Shown here piece by piece: positions 11,088 through 23,667 of a stretch of 64,000 nt of DNA (position 1 is its first letter; the number at the start of each line of letters is the position of its first letter). The notes under the pieces were generated by a model. That model was not told the DNA's origin. It saw nothing but the letters and a program-made list of their open reading frames with translations, and made no database searches. Both the position numbers and the translations under genes were made by a program. Source of the stretch: Apium graveolens (taxonomy: Eukaryota > Streptophyta > Magnoliopsida > Apiales > Apiaceae); assembly GCF_009905375.1 (NCBI RefSeq), contig NW_027417505.1:62001-126000 (forward strand). The letters run 5' to 3'.

Positions 11088-12426
11088 TATAGAATAAGTT
11101 CACTGAACATGACTCACACAGCTGAACAACTGATGGAGTTCACTCACGTGTCAGTAGTTGTTCACATAGTGATAGTTGTACAAGTATCCTTAGACTTGAG
11201 GTCATCATAGTCATCTTGTGTACACAGAACTATGCTTTGGTTAAGTTCTTAGTCTCAAGGGACAATTATAAGGGCTCTACTGGGTATAGGAATTTGTACA
11301 CGAAGATAGTGTATGATCAATAAAGGATCTACCCCTTCCAGTGTAGGAAGAGAATGTTTAATGCTGATCCACTTATGTTAGTTCAGGAATCTCTGGCCAG
11401 AGTGAATGAAATTCGAAAGAAGTTTCTAATTTACATTAAATAGAACTAAGCATAGTGAATGGGAAAGCAAGTGATTAAATAAGATAGGCTTGACACAAGT
11501 TCCATGCCTTGTATTTAATCGTGACATTGCAGGATAGAAGGAATTAATTATACGGTAACTACTCACTGAATAGGTTCTTGGTATTCTAAGCAGTGAATTC
11601 ATATTATCCGGATAGTCGCGATATGCTGAGAAGTATCCCTCACGATGTAGAATAAATATGATTAATTAATTAATCATATTTAATGAATTAGAGAATTTAT
11701 ATAAATAATGATAAAATAGTTTTATTATTATTTATTTCTACTACCGGCTTAATATTGAACCTACAGGGTCACACCATAAAAGAGAATGATTTAATGGTGG
11801 AGAAATTAATTAATAATGGCTGATAATTATTTATTTATGAAATAAATAATTAATTGGCAAATTTAATAATTGATTAAATGAGATTTAATTGAGTATAGAT
11901 TAATTAAGAAAAAGTTCTTAATATTATTAATTAAGAATTTAATTTTTGGAAATTAAATCAAGTGAGAGAATTATTTCTAAAGTGTTTAGAAAAAGGATTA
12001 ATAATTAAAAGTTGTTTTAATTATTAGTGAGAATAATAAAGGGTTAATAATAATAATATTTTATGGGAAAATTTTTAGCTGAAAATTTTGCCTATAAATA
12101 TACTATTATAGACCCTATTTTTGCCTCAACCAAAAGATTTACAAAACCCTAATTCTCTCCACATCCTCCTCCTTCATTACATTGTTTTCTTGGTGAATAC
12201 CGGTGGAGTGCTTCACACTTGAGGAGCAGCTGCTAAGGATCTCCGCTCGTTGTTCTTGGATCGCTATTAAAGACCTCAATCTTTCCATTAACGTAAAGCT
12301 TCGTAAGGTAAACATACTGAACTATGAATTAAATATTATTTTTTGCATGGATCCTGTAGAGGGTTTCGGTTTTTTTTAAGATTTAAATTTATGTTTTCGC
12401 TGCGTTTATGTGCTAAAAACCCTTCA
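11088..12426 (+). mobile_element. C 5' LTR, remaining part
   Basis: The 3' portion (11551-12426) is repeated as the truncated 3' LTR at 14682-15554, ending GCTAAAAACCCTTCA. A copia-type primer site follows at once. A TATA-like ttgcctataaatatac lies near 12090, followed by a CT-rich stretch. The LTR start is outside the window because D is inserted in it. Confidence 0.8.
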
Positions 12427-12427
12427 A

Positions 12428-12439
12428 TGGCATCAGAGC
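12428..12439 (+). promoter_or_regulatory. Primer binding site of C (tRNA-Met type)
   Basis: TGGCATCAGAGC, one mismatch from TGGTATCAGAGC, the site complementary to the initiator tRNA-Met 3' end used by most plant copia elements. It lies one base after the 5' LTR. Confidence 0.88.
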
Positions 12440-14343
12440 TACTTGCGAAAAGTTTTTAATTCATTTATGTGTTTAACTATTTTCGATATATGAGCACGTG
12501 ATTCGCCGTGATTTGATGTTGATATAATATGCTTATATATGTATGGTTTTGAATATATGATATTCATGTGAGTTGTATAATCATAAGATGATTATGTAAT
12601 CCGTATATATACTGATATATACATGATTTATGTTTGTTCTAATTATGAGAATCATATTAGATACGGATTCTGAGTTGGCTCCTGCAGATTTGCTGAAATA
12701 TGGGTCTGGTGTCCGATTTACGCAAACGAATACCCTATTTCATAGGTAAACGAGCGTCTGAACAAAACGGATAGCTAAAGTTATCAACGACTCGTCTGTT
12801 AGGCGTTTGACGTCATTTACTTCCTGTAAACAGTGATTTTTGTTTTTCTGATTTGATTCTGATTTTTCTGATTTTTGTCATATTTTGTCTGATTTTAGAT
12901 CATGGATAATATGATATGTTAAGATCAGATTATGTATTTTAACATGCTTTTATGTGTTGTATGAGCATGGTGGATGGTTATGGCCTTTTGACCTTATTGT
13001 AATGGTTTGGGTTTTGGTTTTAAATACGACTTGCTTATCGTCAATCTTTGTAATCATAAATCTCGAATGTAACTCGAGTTATTCTTGTAAGTTCATTAGA
13101 TTAGTTTTACTTTCAATCATGTAATGTAATTGAAGACTCAAGAAGGCTATCCAATGGAGGTGATACAAAGAATAAGACGAGGCATACAAGAAGTCTAAAC
13201 AAAGAAGAAGACTTATGTAATAAGTAGTTGTATTTATTTCCATCACCATATTAGATTGACCTTGATCTTTATCATGAGCTTGATAAAGATCACATAGGAT
13301 GGGGCCATAACCAAACACATTTACTTTATTGCACTTTACATTTACTTGTTTATTTAATTTTATATATGAGATATATGCCTATGTTTACCATGCGATGATA
13401 GATTTAGGTGAACTTAAATCAATATAAGGCGTGCTCTAGAAAATCTAGAATAAGAATCGTTTATTGCCTTAACAATAAATATTATGAATACGATCATAAG
13501 ATTCTTGTGTTTATGAAACACGTAATTGAATATGAATTTTCAATATTGAGAGAAAGGATGATTCTGTCAACAACATATTTCTATCTGTAAGAAAGGGTTA
13601 TTAAGTGACGCCTCTTGACAATGCTCCACCCGACCTGGGAATCATCTGATTATCGATTATTGATTTGAAATATTTAATTTAAAAGGAAGAATCTCTTTAT
13701 AATATGATTATGATTGTAACGTAATATAATCCCTCTAAAATTAAATAATATCAAGTAGTAATTGGCCAATGACACAACGGGCTTGTGTCGGTCATAGCCT
13801 TCCAACATGGTAGAAAGTGGTTCTTATTTTTAAATCATTGTCGTTTCATGCTACAGCCGAGGGCTTTGATTTCGAAATAAGAAATACTTGTCTATTACAT
13901 AGAGATGTGTACATTGAATTAGAATCTAAAGGTCGGTACGTGCTACAGCCGTGGGCCGTTGGAGACTGATTCAATTGTACCAAATGTTGGGTTAGACTTG
14001 ACTTAGAATATTGAGTTTATCGTGCCACAGCCATGACTCAATTATTCAAGAGGCTAAAATTATATTAGGGAATAACATAAGATGTAATTGACAAGAGTTG
14101 TCTGCCTATTGAATATCACATGACGTTTCGTGCCACAGCCGATGTTGTGTGATGGAATGTAGGATCCATATTCCCACTAGCATTATGAATGCTTAATTTT
14201 CACTTAGGGGGTTGAAAAAATTAGATAAACTAGTGGGAGACACTTATGAATAAAGACCCGATTCATATAGTGTTTTGAAATGAAATTGAATATCTGCTAA
14301 GTGTTGTTATGTGTTTATCATTTACAGATTTACTATATTCATC
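12440..14343 (+). other. Long untranslated leader of C
   Basis: About 1.9 kb without a convincing reading frame between the primer site and the gag ATG. The frame at 13079-13318 on the other strand is a chance opening. The second half holds four copies of a CGTGC(C/T)ACAGCC motif. Confidence 0.6.
13847..14142 (+). repeat. Four interspersed CGTGCYACAGCCR motifs
   Basis: Copies at 13847 (CATGCTACAGCCGA), 13939 (CGTGCTACAGCCGT), 14021 (CGTGCCACAGCCAT) and 14129 (CGTGCCACAGCCGA), spaced 92, 82 and 108 bp, with unrelated sequence between. A possible degenerate fifth copy lies near 13790. Confidence 0.8.
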
Positions 14344-14681
14344 ATGTCTTCTGCACTATCACTCCGGAGCATACTAGATGCTCACAAGTTGATTGGTCCA
14401 AATTTAGCTGTTTGTTTTCACTGTAACAAGTTGGGGCACTGGAAGAGGAACTGCAAGGTTTACCTTGCAGAATTGAAGAAGAAGAAGGGTAGTAAGACTA
14501 CCGCTTCTGATTCAGGCATGTTCATGATCGAAGTTAATATGTCACAAGGTCAAATTTCTAATTGGGTATTAGATACCGCCTGTGGTTCTCATATTTGCAA
14601 CTCGTTGTAGGGACTAAGGAGAAGTAGGACTCTTGAAGAAGAGGGGGTGATTCTACATATGGGAAATGGAGCAAGAGTTGC
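14344..14681 (+). pseudogene. C mini gag-protease, internally deleted
   Basis: The ATG at 14344 starts a typical copia gag N-terminus (LRSILDAHKLIGPN). The frame then jumps straight to the nucleocapsid zinc knuckle CFHCNKLGHWKRNC, so most of gag is missing. A linker and the protease site WVLDTACGSHIC follow (DTAC for the usual D(S/T)G). A TAG at 14608 interrupts the protease; the frame continues to 14681, where it runs into the middle of the 3' LTR. Integrase, RT and RNase H are absent. Confidence 0.85.
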
Positions 14682-15554
14682 TACGGTAACTACTCACTGA
14701 ATAGGTTCTTGGTATTCTAAGCAGTGAATTCGTATTATCCAGTTAGTCGTGATATGCTGAGAAGTATCCCTCACGATGTAGAATAAATATGATTAATTAA
14801 TCATATTTAATGAATTAGAGAATTTATATAAATAATAATAAAATAGTTTTATTATTATTTATTTCTACTACCGGCTTAATATTGAACCTACAGGGTCACA
14901 CCATAAAAGAGAATGATTTAATGGTGGAGAAATTAATTAATAATGGATGATAATTATTTATTTATGAAATAAATAATTAATTGGCAAATTTAATAATTGA
15001 TTAAATGAGATTTAATTGATTATAAATTAATTAAGAAAAAGTTCTTAATATTATTAATTAAGAATTTAATTTTTGGAAATTAAATCAAGTGAGAGAATTA
15101 TTTCTAAAGTGTTTAGAAAAAAGATTAATAATTAAAAGGTGTTTTAATTATTAGTGAGAATAATAAAGGGTTAATAATAATAATATTTTATGGGAAAATT
15201 TTCAGCTGAAAATTTTGCCTATAAATATACTATTATAGACCCTATTTTTGCCTCAACCAAAAGATTTACAAAACCCTAATTCTCTCCACCTCCTCCTCCT
15301 TCATTACATCGTTTTCTTGGTGGATACCGGTGGAGTGCTTCACACTTGAGGAGCAGCTGCTAAGGATCTCCGCTCATTGTTCTTGGATCGCTATTAAAGA
15401 CCTCCATCTTTCCATTAGCGTAAAGCTTCTTAAGGTAAACATACTGAACTACGAATTAAATATTATTTTTCTTATGGATCCTGCGGAGGGTTTCGGTTTT
15501 TTTTTTAAGATTTAAATTTACGTTTTCGCTGCGTTTTTTTGCTAAAAACCCTTC
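14682..15554 (+). mobile_element. C 3' LTR, 5'-truncated
   Basis: Nearly identical to 11551-12426 from TACGGTAACTACTC to ACCCTTCA. It starts inside the LTR, joined directly to protease sequence, so one deletion removed the rest of pol, the polypurine tract and the LTR start. The element ends at 15554, followed by 146 bp of the A LTR. Open frames here (for example 15330-15515) are LTR sequence. Confidence 0.88.
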
Positions 15555-15703
15555 ATAAAATACCTCACTTATCGATTTATAATATTAGGTTATAGTAGCC
15601 ACATAAACACATAATCGACATGTATTCATAATTTTTTTTAATAATTTACAATTAAATATTTATATACAACTCAATTACGATTAGTTAAATACCGGTTATT
15701 ACA
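15555..15703 (-). mobile_element. A 3' LTR, first ~150 bp
   Basis: Read on the minus strand it begins TGTAATAACCGG directly after a polypurine tract, so it is the start of the A 3' LTR. It is cut at 15555 by copia element C; the rest lies left of the window. taaaa at 15555-15559 would be the C target duplication if the left flank agrees. Confidence 0.75.
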
Positions 15704-15720
15704 TCCTCTCTCCTTAAAGG
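15704..15720 (-). promoter_or_regulatory. Polypurine tract of A
   Basis: On the minus strand CCTTTAAGGAGAGAGGA directly before TGTAATAACC. The B counterpart at 50783-50800 is nearly the same (AAGGAGGGGAGAC). Confidence 0.85.
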
Positions 15721-16791
15721 ATTATGTTCCCAGGATCTGGGAGAACAAATGAGGATATTGAACCCACATATCAAACTCTAACTCCCATGTTGACTTTTCA
15801 ACCTTGGGATTCCTTCAAAGTACTTTTATTAATCTCACTGATTTATTCCTCGGACTCTTTTCTTTCCAGTCGAGTATCTTGACAGGTTGCTCTACAAATG
15901 ACAAATTTGCGTGAATTTCTATTGGCTCAAACTCTATCACATGCTTGACATCTGGGTTATACTTTTTGAGTAAAGACAAATAAAACACATTATGAATATG
16001 CTGATATTGTGGCGGAAAAGCTAGCTCGTAAGCCATTTTCCCCACTTGACCCAAAATTTCAAAGGGACCGATGTATCGCGGTGCTAATTTTTATTTCTTC
16101 CCATATCTGGTCAATCATTTCCATGGTGATACCTTATGCAAAACCGCTTCTCCTACTTGGAAATTCACATCTTTTCGAGCAGGGTTTGCATACTTTCGTT
16201 GCATGACTTGAGCAATAAGCAGTCTTTTCTGGATCAAGTTGACCGTCTCGTTCATCTGTTGAACCAATTCGGGGCCGAGAATCTTTTTTCTCCAACTTCG
16301 TCCCAACTCGTTGGCGATCTGAATTTCCTTCCATATAAAGCTTCGTATGGCAACATGCCAATACTAGAGTGATGACTATTATTGTAAGAGAATTTTACAG
16401 TCCCAGTTTCCTGCAAAATTGATTGCACAAATACGCAACATGTCTTTAATTGTTTGAATATTCTGCTTGATTTGAATGTTCGTTTGTGGATGATACACCG
16501 TGTTCATATTCAACTTTCTGCCAAGACTTTCTGGAAATTGTTTCCAAAATCTTGAGTTAAATCGTGGGTCTCGATCTGAAAATATTGACACAGGTATGAC
16601 GTGACGTAATACAATTTCGTGCACGTACAAGTAGGCCAACATATCCAACGAAGACCTTTCATTGATTGGAAGAAAATGCGCTGACTTTGTAAGGCGATCA
16701 AGTATAACCCATATAACATCATGTCTGGATCTTGTTCGAGGCAATCCTACTATGAAATCCATGGCAATATTCTCCCACTTCCATTCTAGAA
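15721..16791 (-). pseudogene. A integrase core and C-terminal chromodomain-type tail
   Basis: 3' end of the chromovirus A pol. The upper part (16379-16762) is the integrase core: MDFIVGLPRTRSRHDVIWV, then FSDRDPRF for the second Asp and YHPQT before the region of the Glu. Lower down come fragments in two frames (16115-16361), then the block GKMAYELAFPPQYQHIHNVF with FSRP/HNVFHVS-like features (15815-16054) and a tail with STWELE. Frameshifts near 16365 and 16110 and stops break it. The rest of the integrase lies at 43550 and beyond, across the S insertion. Confidence 0.85.
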
Positions 16792-16796
16792 TCTTT
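16792..16796. repeat. TSD (tcttt) left of S
   Basis: tcttt at 16792-16796 and 43545-43549 flank the S LTR ends exactly. Confidence 0.93.
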
Positions 16797-17394
16797 TATT
16801 AGGTCACACACACTGTAGAAGGGGGTTGAATACAGTGTTTATCACAATCAAATCAAATTAAAGAACACAAGTAACAGAATACAGGCTTTATTAAACTTTG
16901 TTACAATATGGAACTGTCCTCTCTCAGTGATGAACAAATTATCACGAGAGCTGCTAGGGTTACAATAAATAATAACTTCGATTATGATAACACATATAGT
17001 GTAAACCCTATGTCTGTGTTTATATACTACACAGTTACAAGATAATCTCTAATTGATATGGAATATAATTCTGCTTCCTAAAATATATCAACTAGTTATC
17101 TTTTCTTCCAAGTATTATATTCTTCATAGAATTCCTTTTTCATGCATATCTCTTCTAGCGTTTGTCTTGATCTTCTTTCCTTACAATCAGCCGCCTTCCT
17201 TATCTGAAAGTCTCCTTAAGTCCTAATATTATCTTCTGATAAATATCTCCTGATAACTTAAGTTCTAACAACTTTAAGTTCTGACTTTAGTATAAATGCT
17301 GATTTCCAATTAAGTACTGATTTGTCCTGTTAAGTAAGATCTGAAAACTAAACACAAATCATATTAGTCATGACATTATCAAATATATCTAACA
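16797..17394 (-). mobile_element. S 3' LTR
   Basis: Nearly identical to 42948-43544. The plus-strand left edge reads TATTAGGTCACAC where the other copy has TGTTAGGTCACAC, so one terminal base is mutated. On the plus strand the inner end is ATCTAACA. Confidence 0.93.
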
Positions 17395-17409
17395 ATCTCC
17401 CCCAACTTG
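17395..17409 (-). promoter_or_regulatory. Polypurine tract of S
   Basis: Minus strand CAAGTTGGGGGAGAT directly before the 3' LTR, as in D (9546-9558). Confidence 0.9.
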
Positions 17410-17598
17410 TAAATTAGCATAATATACAAGTTTAACAGATATTTGATGATGTTAAAAACATTAAGTACAAATGCATGAGAATTTGACTAGATAACTACAA
17501 CTTACAGTCCTTGTAGCTTTACCATTTTTAACTTCTGATAACAGCTTCAGTCTGTATACACATTAGAATTTAATCAGTTTTAGATCTTTGACTTGGCT

Positions 17599-20573
17599 TC
17601 AATTACTGATCTCTATGATATCAGGAGTTGTTCTGAGATAGTTCTTTAACAAACATCTCTCAGCATATTCAAGTTCATTAACCATCCTCCTTTTAGCCTT
17701 CTTCAATTCAACTGTATCTTCACCAATTTGAAAGATAGCAGCCCTGAGATCATTTATTCTAGCTTTTCTTATGTCCTGATCTAGTCTGATCAAATATGCC
17801 TTGTCAGACTCAAGATTGAATTCCACAGCTTTATAACCCAGAAAGGTAGGTATAATCTTAGCAGAGTTAGGCTTCATCTCGACAATATCACCCTTGTGAT
17901 CTCTGTACTTGGGACAATATGGGCTGTCAGACTTTATAGAATAAAGCTTCTTCTGTCTCTGAATTTGAGTCTTCAAATAATTTGTAGCACTATTTGTTAA
18001 TCTGTTCTTCACTTGAGGTAAGAATAGAACATGTTCTAGTTCCTTATAATACGTCAGTGGTATAACATTCTGCCTAATATGGTATACCCTTCCATCTGTC
18101 ATAAAATATAACAAGATGTGTTCTTTCAAGAAGGTATGGTAAACCATCTGTATAGATTCAAGCTGATTCAATCTTTCAGGAGTTGTTCCAACACCTGGTT
18201 CACTTAAAAATGTTGGATCATTGGTTGTGTTCTATATTCTTCTTTCATCAGCACTACCCAATCCAGATTTATCTCTTGCTTATTTTCCTGTAACCACTCT
18301 TGCTTCAAAACCACTTGTTGTAGTCTTCAAAGGTTGAGTCTGTTTAGCTTTGTTGAATCCTGGTAGGAGTACCTTTGAAGGTTTAACATGAGCAATGTCA
18401 GAGGTTTCCTTTTCCTTATCTTCTGATATCAATCCAACTCGAGCTATGTCAGAGGTTGCTTGCTTCATTGTCATATCATAACTTACTATATCTTGACTCT
18501 GAACAACTTGAGCCATGTCAGAGGTTGTTTGAGAAATCTTCCTTTGTATCAGAGTAAGACTGGCATCTTCATCAGATATTTCTTCATCCATAAATGGTAC
18601 ATAAACCTTTACAGGTTCATCAACTTTTTCCTTGCCCTTGGACCTTGGATCTATCTCCATTTGTGATTTGGCCTTGGTTGCCTCAGGATTTGTCCTTTCT
18701 TTTATCACAATGCCTTTAACCTTAGGAAGTTTCTTTTCACCAACAAAAGCTTTAGATTTGGAGTTGACTTTTTCTAACTTAAGTCTAGCTTCTTCTTCCT
18801 TTAGACTCTCAAAGTCCATTCCTAGATTTTCTTTCAGAAATAACTATCTTGAAATTTCCTCATCAAGTTCCAGATGTTCATCAGAACTTATCCTTTTACC
18901 AGTATTAGAACTTATTCTTCTCCCAGTATCAGAACTTATTCTTTGACTTGTAGTTCCAGCTTTGCTTGATGAAAAACCTTTACTTTGACCATGACCTCCA
19001 CCCGTTCCAGAGTTTCCCTGGTCATCTTTTTCATCATCCTTTCCCTTCAGTGACTTAATAGTTTTGCATTTGGACTTAATTACTTTCCCCCCCTTTTTGG
19101 CTTCAGCAGGTAAAAGAAGAGAGAGAAGCAATTCCATTGAGGATTGGATCTCATTGAGTTGATTTTGATGAGAAGCTTGATTCTTCAAAATGTCATCAAT
19201 CTGAGCCTATTGCTTCTCCTGAGTTTTCTCAATGTACTCAATTCTGTCAAAGGTAGGTTTGAAAAAACCTTTTCTTGTCCAGCTTGGCAACCATATCTTG
19301 CTGATTTAAGGATTCTTGAATCTTGTCTACCTTGGCCTGAGTTACAGATTGTTGACTTCGAAGGTGTCTTGTACTGAGTGCAGTAACCCTGAGCTGTGTC
19401 TTGAAATCATCATTGACTAGCATCTCATCAGCTTTTGCCAAGTGCTCAGCAAGTATGTTTGAAGTAGGAACAAAATCAACTTTGTTCCATTCCTTGGTCC
19501 ACTCCCTTCCTCTAGGAGTTTCACTCCAAGGTACTGGTGCATCTCCTCTAATAAACTTTTTAACAAGATCAGCTTTTGAAGGAGCTTGTGGAGGTGCATG
19601 TCCTGATGGACCAGCTGCATCATCATCTACATTGACAACAGCTTCACCAGTAAGTTCAATATTAGCAGCATCAGAACTTATAGAATCAGCATCATCATCA
19701 TCCTTTGATAAAAGAATAGTATGAGAGTTGAGACTTCAACATCATCCTCTAAGTGCTGATCTCCAACTAAATTCTAATCAACAGCCAAACCTTGATGCCC
19801 CCTAAATTCTGATTTTCATCATCCAGATTCAGAATTGGTGTAGAAGGAATATTTTCATTAAAATCAGCATCTAGAATTGGTGTTGTTGGTGGAGTGATTT
19901 GAGTTGGTGGAGCTTCTAGATACAAAACCTGAGGTACTTCCAAGTTATGAATGTCAATGTCATCACTTGGCCCCTAGTTATCAGCATGTACTGGAGATAC
20001 TGGAGGTGTGGGAATATGAGTTATTTCTGGTTCATGAAGTGGAGAGTGATGAGTTACATGAAGGTCTGGATCAGCACTTGGAGAATTGTGAGCTTCAACA
20101 GGGTCTTGTGAGATCAGAGATTCCTGACCCCCTTCCTTAGCCGCTGCTTCCATTCCTTTACCAGAATCTGCAGGCCTTTTTGCTAATGTTTTAAATCTTT
20201 TAGCTTTTGAGGAGACTGTAGGAGCTGCATCATCAGAATTAATTGTTCTAGGCCTTTTGAGGGACTTAGAACTCCCAGTCTATGTATCTTTCTGAGAAGA
20301 GACTTTCTCAGCTGTAGAAACAACAGGTTCTATACGTTGAACCTGTGCCTCATCATCTGATTCATCTCTCAAGATGATCCTCCTTCTTTTCTGCTGTGAA
20401 ACTTTCTTAGATCTTGATGCTTTTGCTCTAGCAGAAGAAGGCTGCACTGGATCTGCTGAAGGTTGAGATGACTGTGATGGTTTGAAGCGAAAAGAAGTCA
20501 AGCCTCGTCTCCCTAGACCGATGAGTAATAATGATAGCCATTGGAAGCTTAAAACAGGAGTTAATGAGCACAC
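17599..20573 (-). pseudogene. S env-like extra ORF (degenerate)
   Basis: Long reading region between pol and the 3' LTR, as in Sireviruses. It is now several open stretches separated by stops or frame changes: 20280-20573 (KKVSQQKRRRIILRDESDDE, a basic-then-acidic segment), 19247-19441, 18844-19188 (with ISSDTGRRISSNTGKRISSD, a short repeat), 18280-18819 (three TSDIA-type repeats) and 17599-18171, the best-kept C-terminal part, with IRKARINDLRAAIFQIGED and a probable coiled coil. No convincing membrane segment or signal peptide. The role of this protein in Sireviruses is unknown; 'env-like' reflects only position. Confidence 0.7.
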
Positions 20574-21790
20574 GAAACAAGTAAAAAATACTATGCATTT
20601 ACGAGGATCACTAACCCAAATTATGTTGACTGTTTATATCTCACCCAAATAGATTTTGATTTTATATATGACTGTTTCAGATTTAACCACAAATAAGTCA
20701 AGTAAAGAATCAGGATTTAATACCAAAACTTAGACTTATATTAGAACGTAATAGTCATCAGAATATGGATCCTTAACTTAAAAAGTGAATGTTTTATTCC
20801 TGTAATTCTTTACATAAGTACTGATATGTTTCATTAGAACTTAAACATCAGAACTTCCATCAGAACTTGTCCTCAGAAATTATGCAACTGACACTTAAAC
20901 TGTTCATCTAAAATAATATTTATCACCACAGTAATTGTCATCATTCATATGGAGTGTTTGTGTGTGCAGTAAGCTAAATATCAGATAAAGATTAAAGTCT
21001 GATTCACTTCAGTGCATCTTAGAAATAAGGCATAACTAGGAACTTTGCTCAAAATCTGTCATTATTCTGAAGTCTACTATAGAATGAGTTCATGCATGAG
21101 TCCACATCAACTGTGTTGTGCTCATTTTATGCATCTTTTGAAATTCCATTGTACAGTGGCTTCTCAGTGTAAGTGAGTCACGACTGCTTATCAGAATTTA
21201 TGCTATTGTCAAAGTATTTCTCCAGTAATCAGAGAATGTCAAAAGTCACCAAGAAAATTTCATTTTGCTTTTCTAATGCATATAACTTAATACCAGCAAT
21301 GCACTTGGGTCGTCCCTTCCATATTTTTACTCTAGATCTCAAAGGAGTACCTGATTTTTATTTATGTTCTTTTCTTTTTCTTTTGATAAGTGAGGCTTGT
21401 CAGCACTTAGTACATCCATCAGATTTACCAACATCAGAACTTAACAGATAAGAAACACTATTCTAGTTTTTGACTTAGTAACAAGATACACAAAGGAAAC
21501 TTTAACTAAGCTCAATATCAGAATTTGCTTGTGTTAAAAGATTTCCACATAAATAATTACTTCATACACGGTATCTTTAGTATATTAAAGATTACTAGTT
21601 CAGTATCTAGCACAGTTATTCTCATTGGATTGAATAGTCACAGAAACATTCATATCACTATCAGAGTTTAGAAATTCACATCGGACAACAATCAGCACTT
21701 AAGAAAATTTCTATTTAAGCACATAATACACAAAGATAGTAATATCTGTAAATACTGATCATAAAATATGATGTATCAGAACATAAACTA
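20574..21790 (-). other. S spacer between pol and env-like ORF, rich in ATCAGAACTT motifs
   Basis: About 1.2 kb without a coding signal. It contains many copies of an ATCAGAACTT-like word, for example near 20837, 20849, 20860, 21429 and, weaker, 21195, 21512 and 21660. The plus-strand frame 21173-21451 is not supported by anything else. Confidence 0.6.
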
Positions 21791-23490
21791 AGCAGATTTA
21801 GAGAAAGAACCTGAAACCATTCCAAGTTCATTTACCAATCTTGCAAAAGTAGCTTCGCACAGTGGTTTTGTGAAGATATCTGCTAGTTATTGGTCTGTTG
21901 GAACAAAATGCAATTTCACTGTACCTTCATCCACATGTTCCCTTATGAAGTGGTACCTAATGCTGATGTGCTTTGTGATTGAGTGTTAAACTGGATTACC
22001 TATCATAGCAATAGCACTTTGATTATCACAATAAATAGGAATTTTAGAAAATTCTAACCCATAATCCAGTAATTGATTCTTCATCCAAAGAATCTGTGCA
22101 CAACAGCTTCCTGCAGCAATGTATTCTGCTTCTGCAGTTGATGTGGAAATTGACTTCTGTTTCTTGCTAAACCAAGAAACTAATCTGCCTCCAAGAAATT
22201 GGCAGCTTCCACTTTTGTTTTTCCTGTTAATTTTGCATCCTGCAAAATCTGCATCTGAGTAACCTATTAGCTTAAAGTCTGATTCTCTAGGATACCACAA
22301 TCCCAGATCAGCTGTACCCTTAAGGTACTTGAAAATTCTTTTCACAGCTGTTAAGTGAGGTTCTCTTGGATCTGCTTGAAATCTCGCACAAGGACAGGTA
22401 GCATACATGATATCAGGTCTACTTGCAGTAAGATAGAGTAGTGAGCCAATCATACCTCTGTAATCAGGAATATCTACCGATGTACCAGTATCCTTATCCA
22501 ATTTTGTTGCAGTGGCCATGAGAGTGGATGCACTTGAACAATCTTGCATTCCAAATTTCTTCAGCAGGTTTCTGGTGTACTTAGATTGACAAATAAAAGT
22601 GCCTTCTTCATTCTGCTTGACTTGAAGGCCCAGAAAATATCTAAGTTCCCCCATCATACTCATTTGATATCTTGACTGCATTAGCTTGGCAAACTTTTTA
22701 TAGAGTCTGTCATTTGTAGAACCAAAAATGATATCATCAACATATATCTGCACCAAAAGTAACTCATTTCCATGGTTGAGATAAAACAATATTTTGTCAA
22801 TAGTTCCTCTGTTAAATCCACTTTCCAGAAGAAACTGAGCTAGTGTCTCATACCATGCTCTTGGAGCTTGCTTAAGGCCATAAAGTGCTTTGTCAAGTCT
22901 GTAGACATGATTAGGAAATTTTGAATCTAAAATCTTGAAGGTTGTTCAACGTATACTTCCTCTTCCAATTCTCCATTGAGAAAAGCACTTTTCACATCCA
23001 TTTGAAAGACTGTAAACTTTTTGTGAGCAGCATAAGCCAAAAATATCCTTATGGCTTCCAATCTAGCAACTGGTGCAAATGTTTCATCATAATCAATTCC
23101 CTCCTGTTCAGAATATCCTTTTGCAACCAGCCTTGCTTTATTCCTTGTAATTATGCCATCACTATCAGTTTTGTTTCTGAACACCCACTTTGTACCAACA
23201 ACAGATCTGTTCTTTGGTCTTGGCACTAGGGTCCAGACTTTGTTTCTTTCAAATTCATTTAACTCTTCCTGCATTGCTTACACCCAATCAGCATCTTGAA
23301 GATCTTCTTCCACTTTCTTTGGTTCAGCCTGAGAGAGAAAAGAGTGATAAAGACATTCATTTGATGTAGCTGTTCTAGTTCTGACACCTGCATCAGGATT
23401 TCCAATAATTAAGTCAGGTGTATGTGCTTTAGTCCACTTCCTTGTAGATGGAAGATTTTCTCTAGAAATGGATGCTCCCCCATGATCCAT
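21791..23490 (-). pseudogene. S reverse transcriptase and RNase H
   Basis: Third part of the copia polyprotein. At 22927-23274 is the RT N-terminal half ([19 protein letters not shown] block, [20 protein letters not shown]), ended by a stop. At 21986-22789 is the catalytic YVDD (residues 16-19 of that open stretch), SRPDIMYA, and the RNase H motifs GYSDADFAGC and TAEAEYIAA. The tail after a stop at 21986 (CDNQSA..., then LADIFTKPL) runs to about 21791. At 23278-23490 is the linker into RT, ended by a TAA just before MQEELNEFE. Stops near 21986, 22925 and 23277 inactivate it. Confidence 0.9.
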
Positions 23491-23667
23491 GCTGTCTTCA
23501 TCAACATTTTCTTATTCTCCCCCTGAAATTATGCTCTCTGAGTTGAATCCTTCAGAATTTGAGTTTCCAGAAATATCAGCACTTGAGTTTCCAGAATTAT
23601 CAGAACTTGGCCCATCAGAACTTGATGAATCAGAACTTGAAGAGCCTGTTGTAGGTTCTGATGCTTC
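23491..23667 (-). pseudogene. S integrase-RT linker, low complexity
   Basis: Minus-strand Ser/Asn/Asp-rich linker built from repeated AAGTTCTGAT-like words, out of frame with the integrase ORF end at 23668. The plus-strand frame 23489-23671 is its antisense. Confidence 0.6.

Noticed and set aside
13079..13318. 79-codon minus-strand frame in the C leader
   Set aside because: Opposite to the element's strand, no known motif; chance frame in AT-rich sequence.
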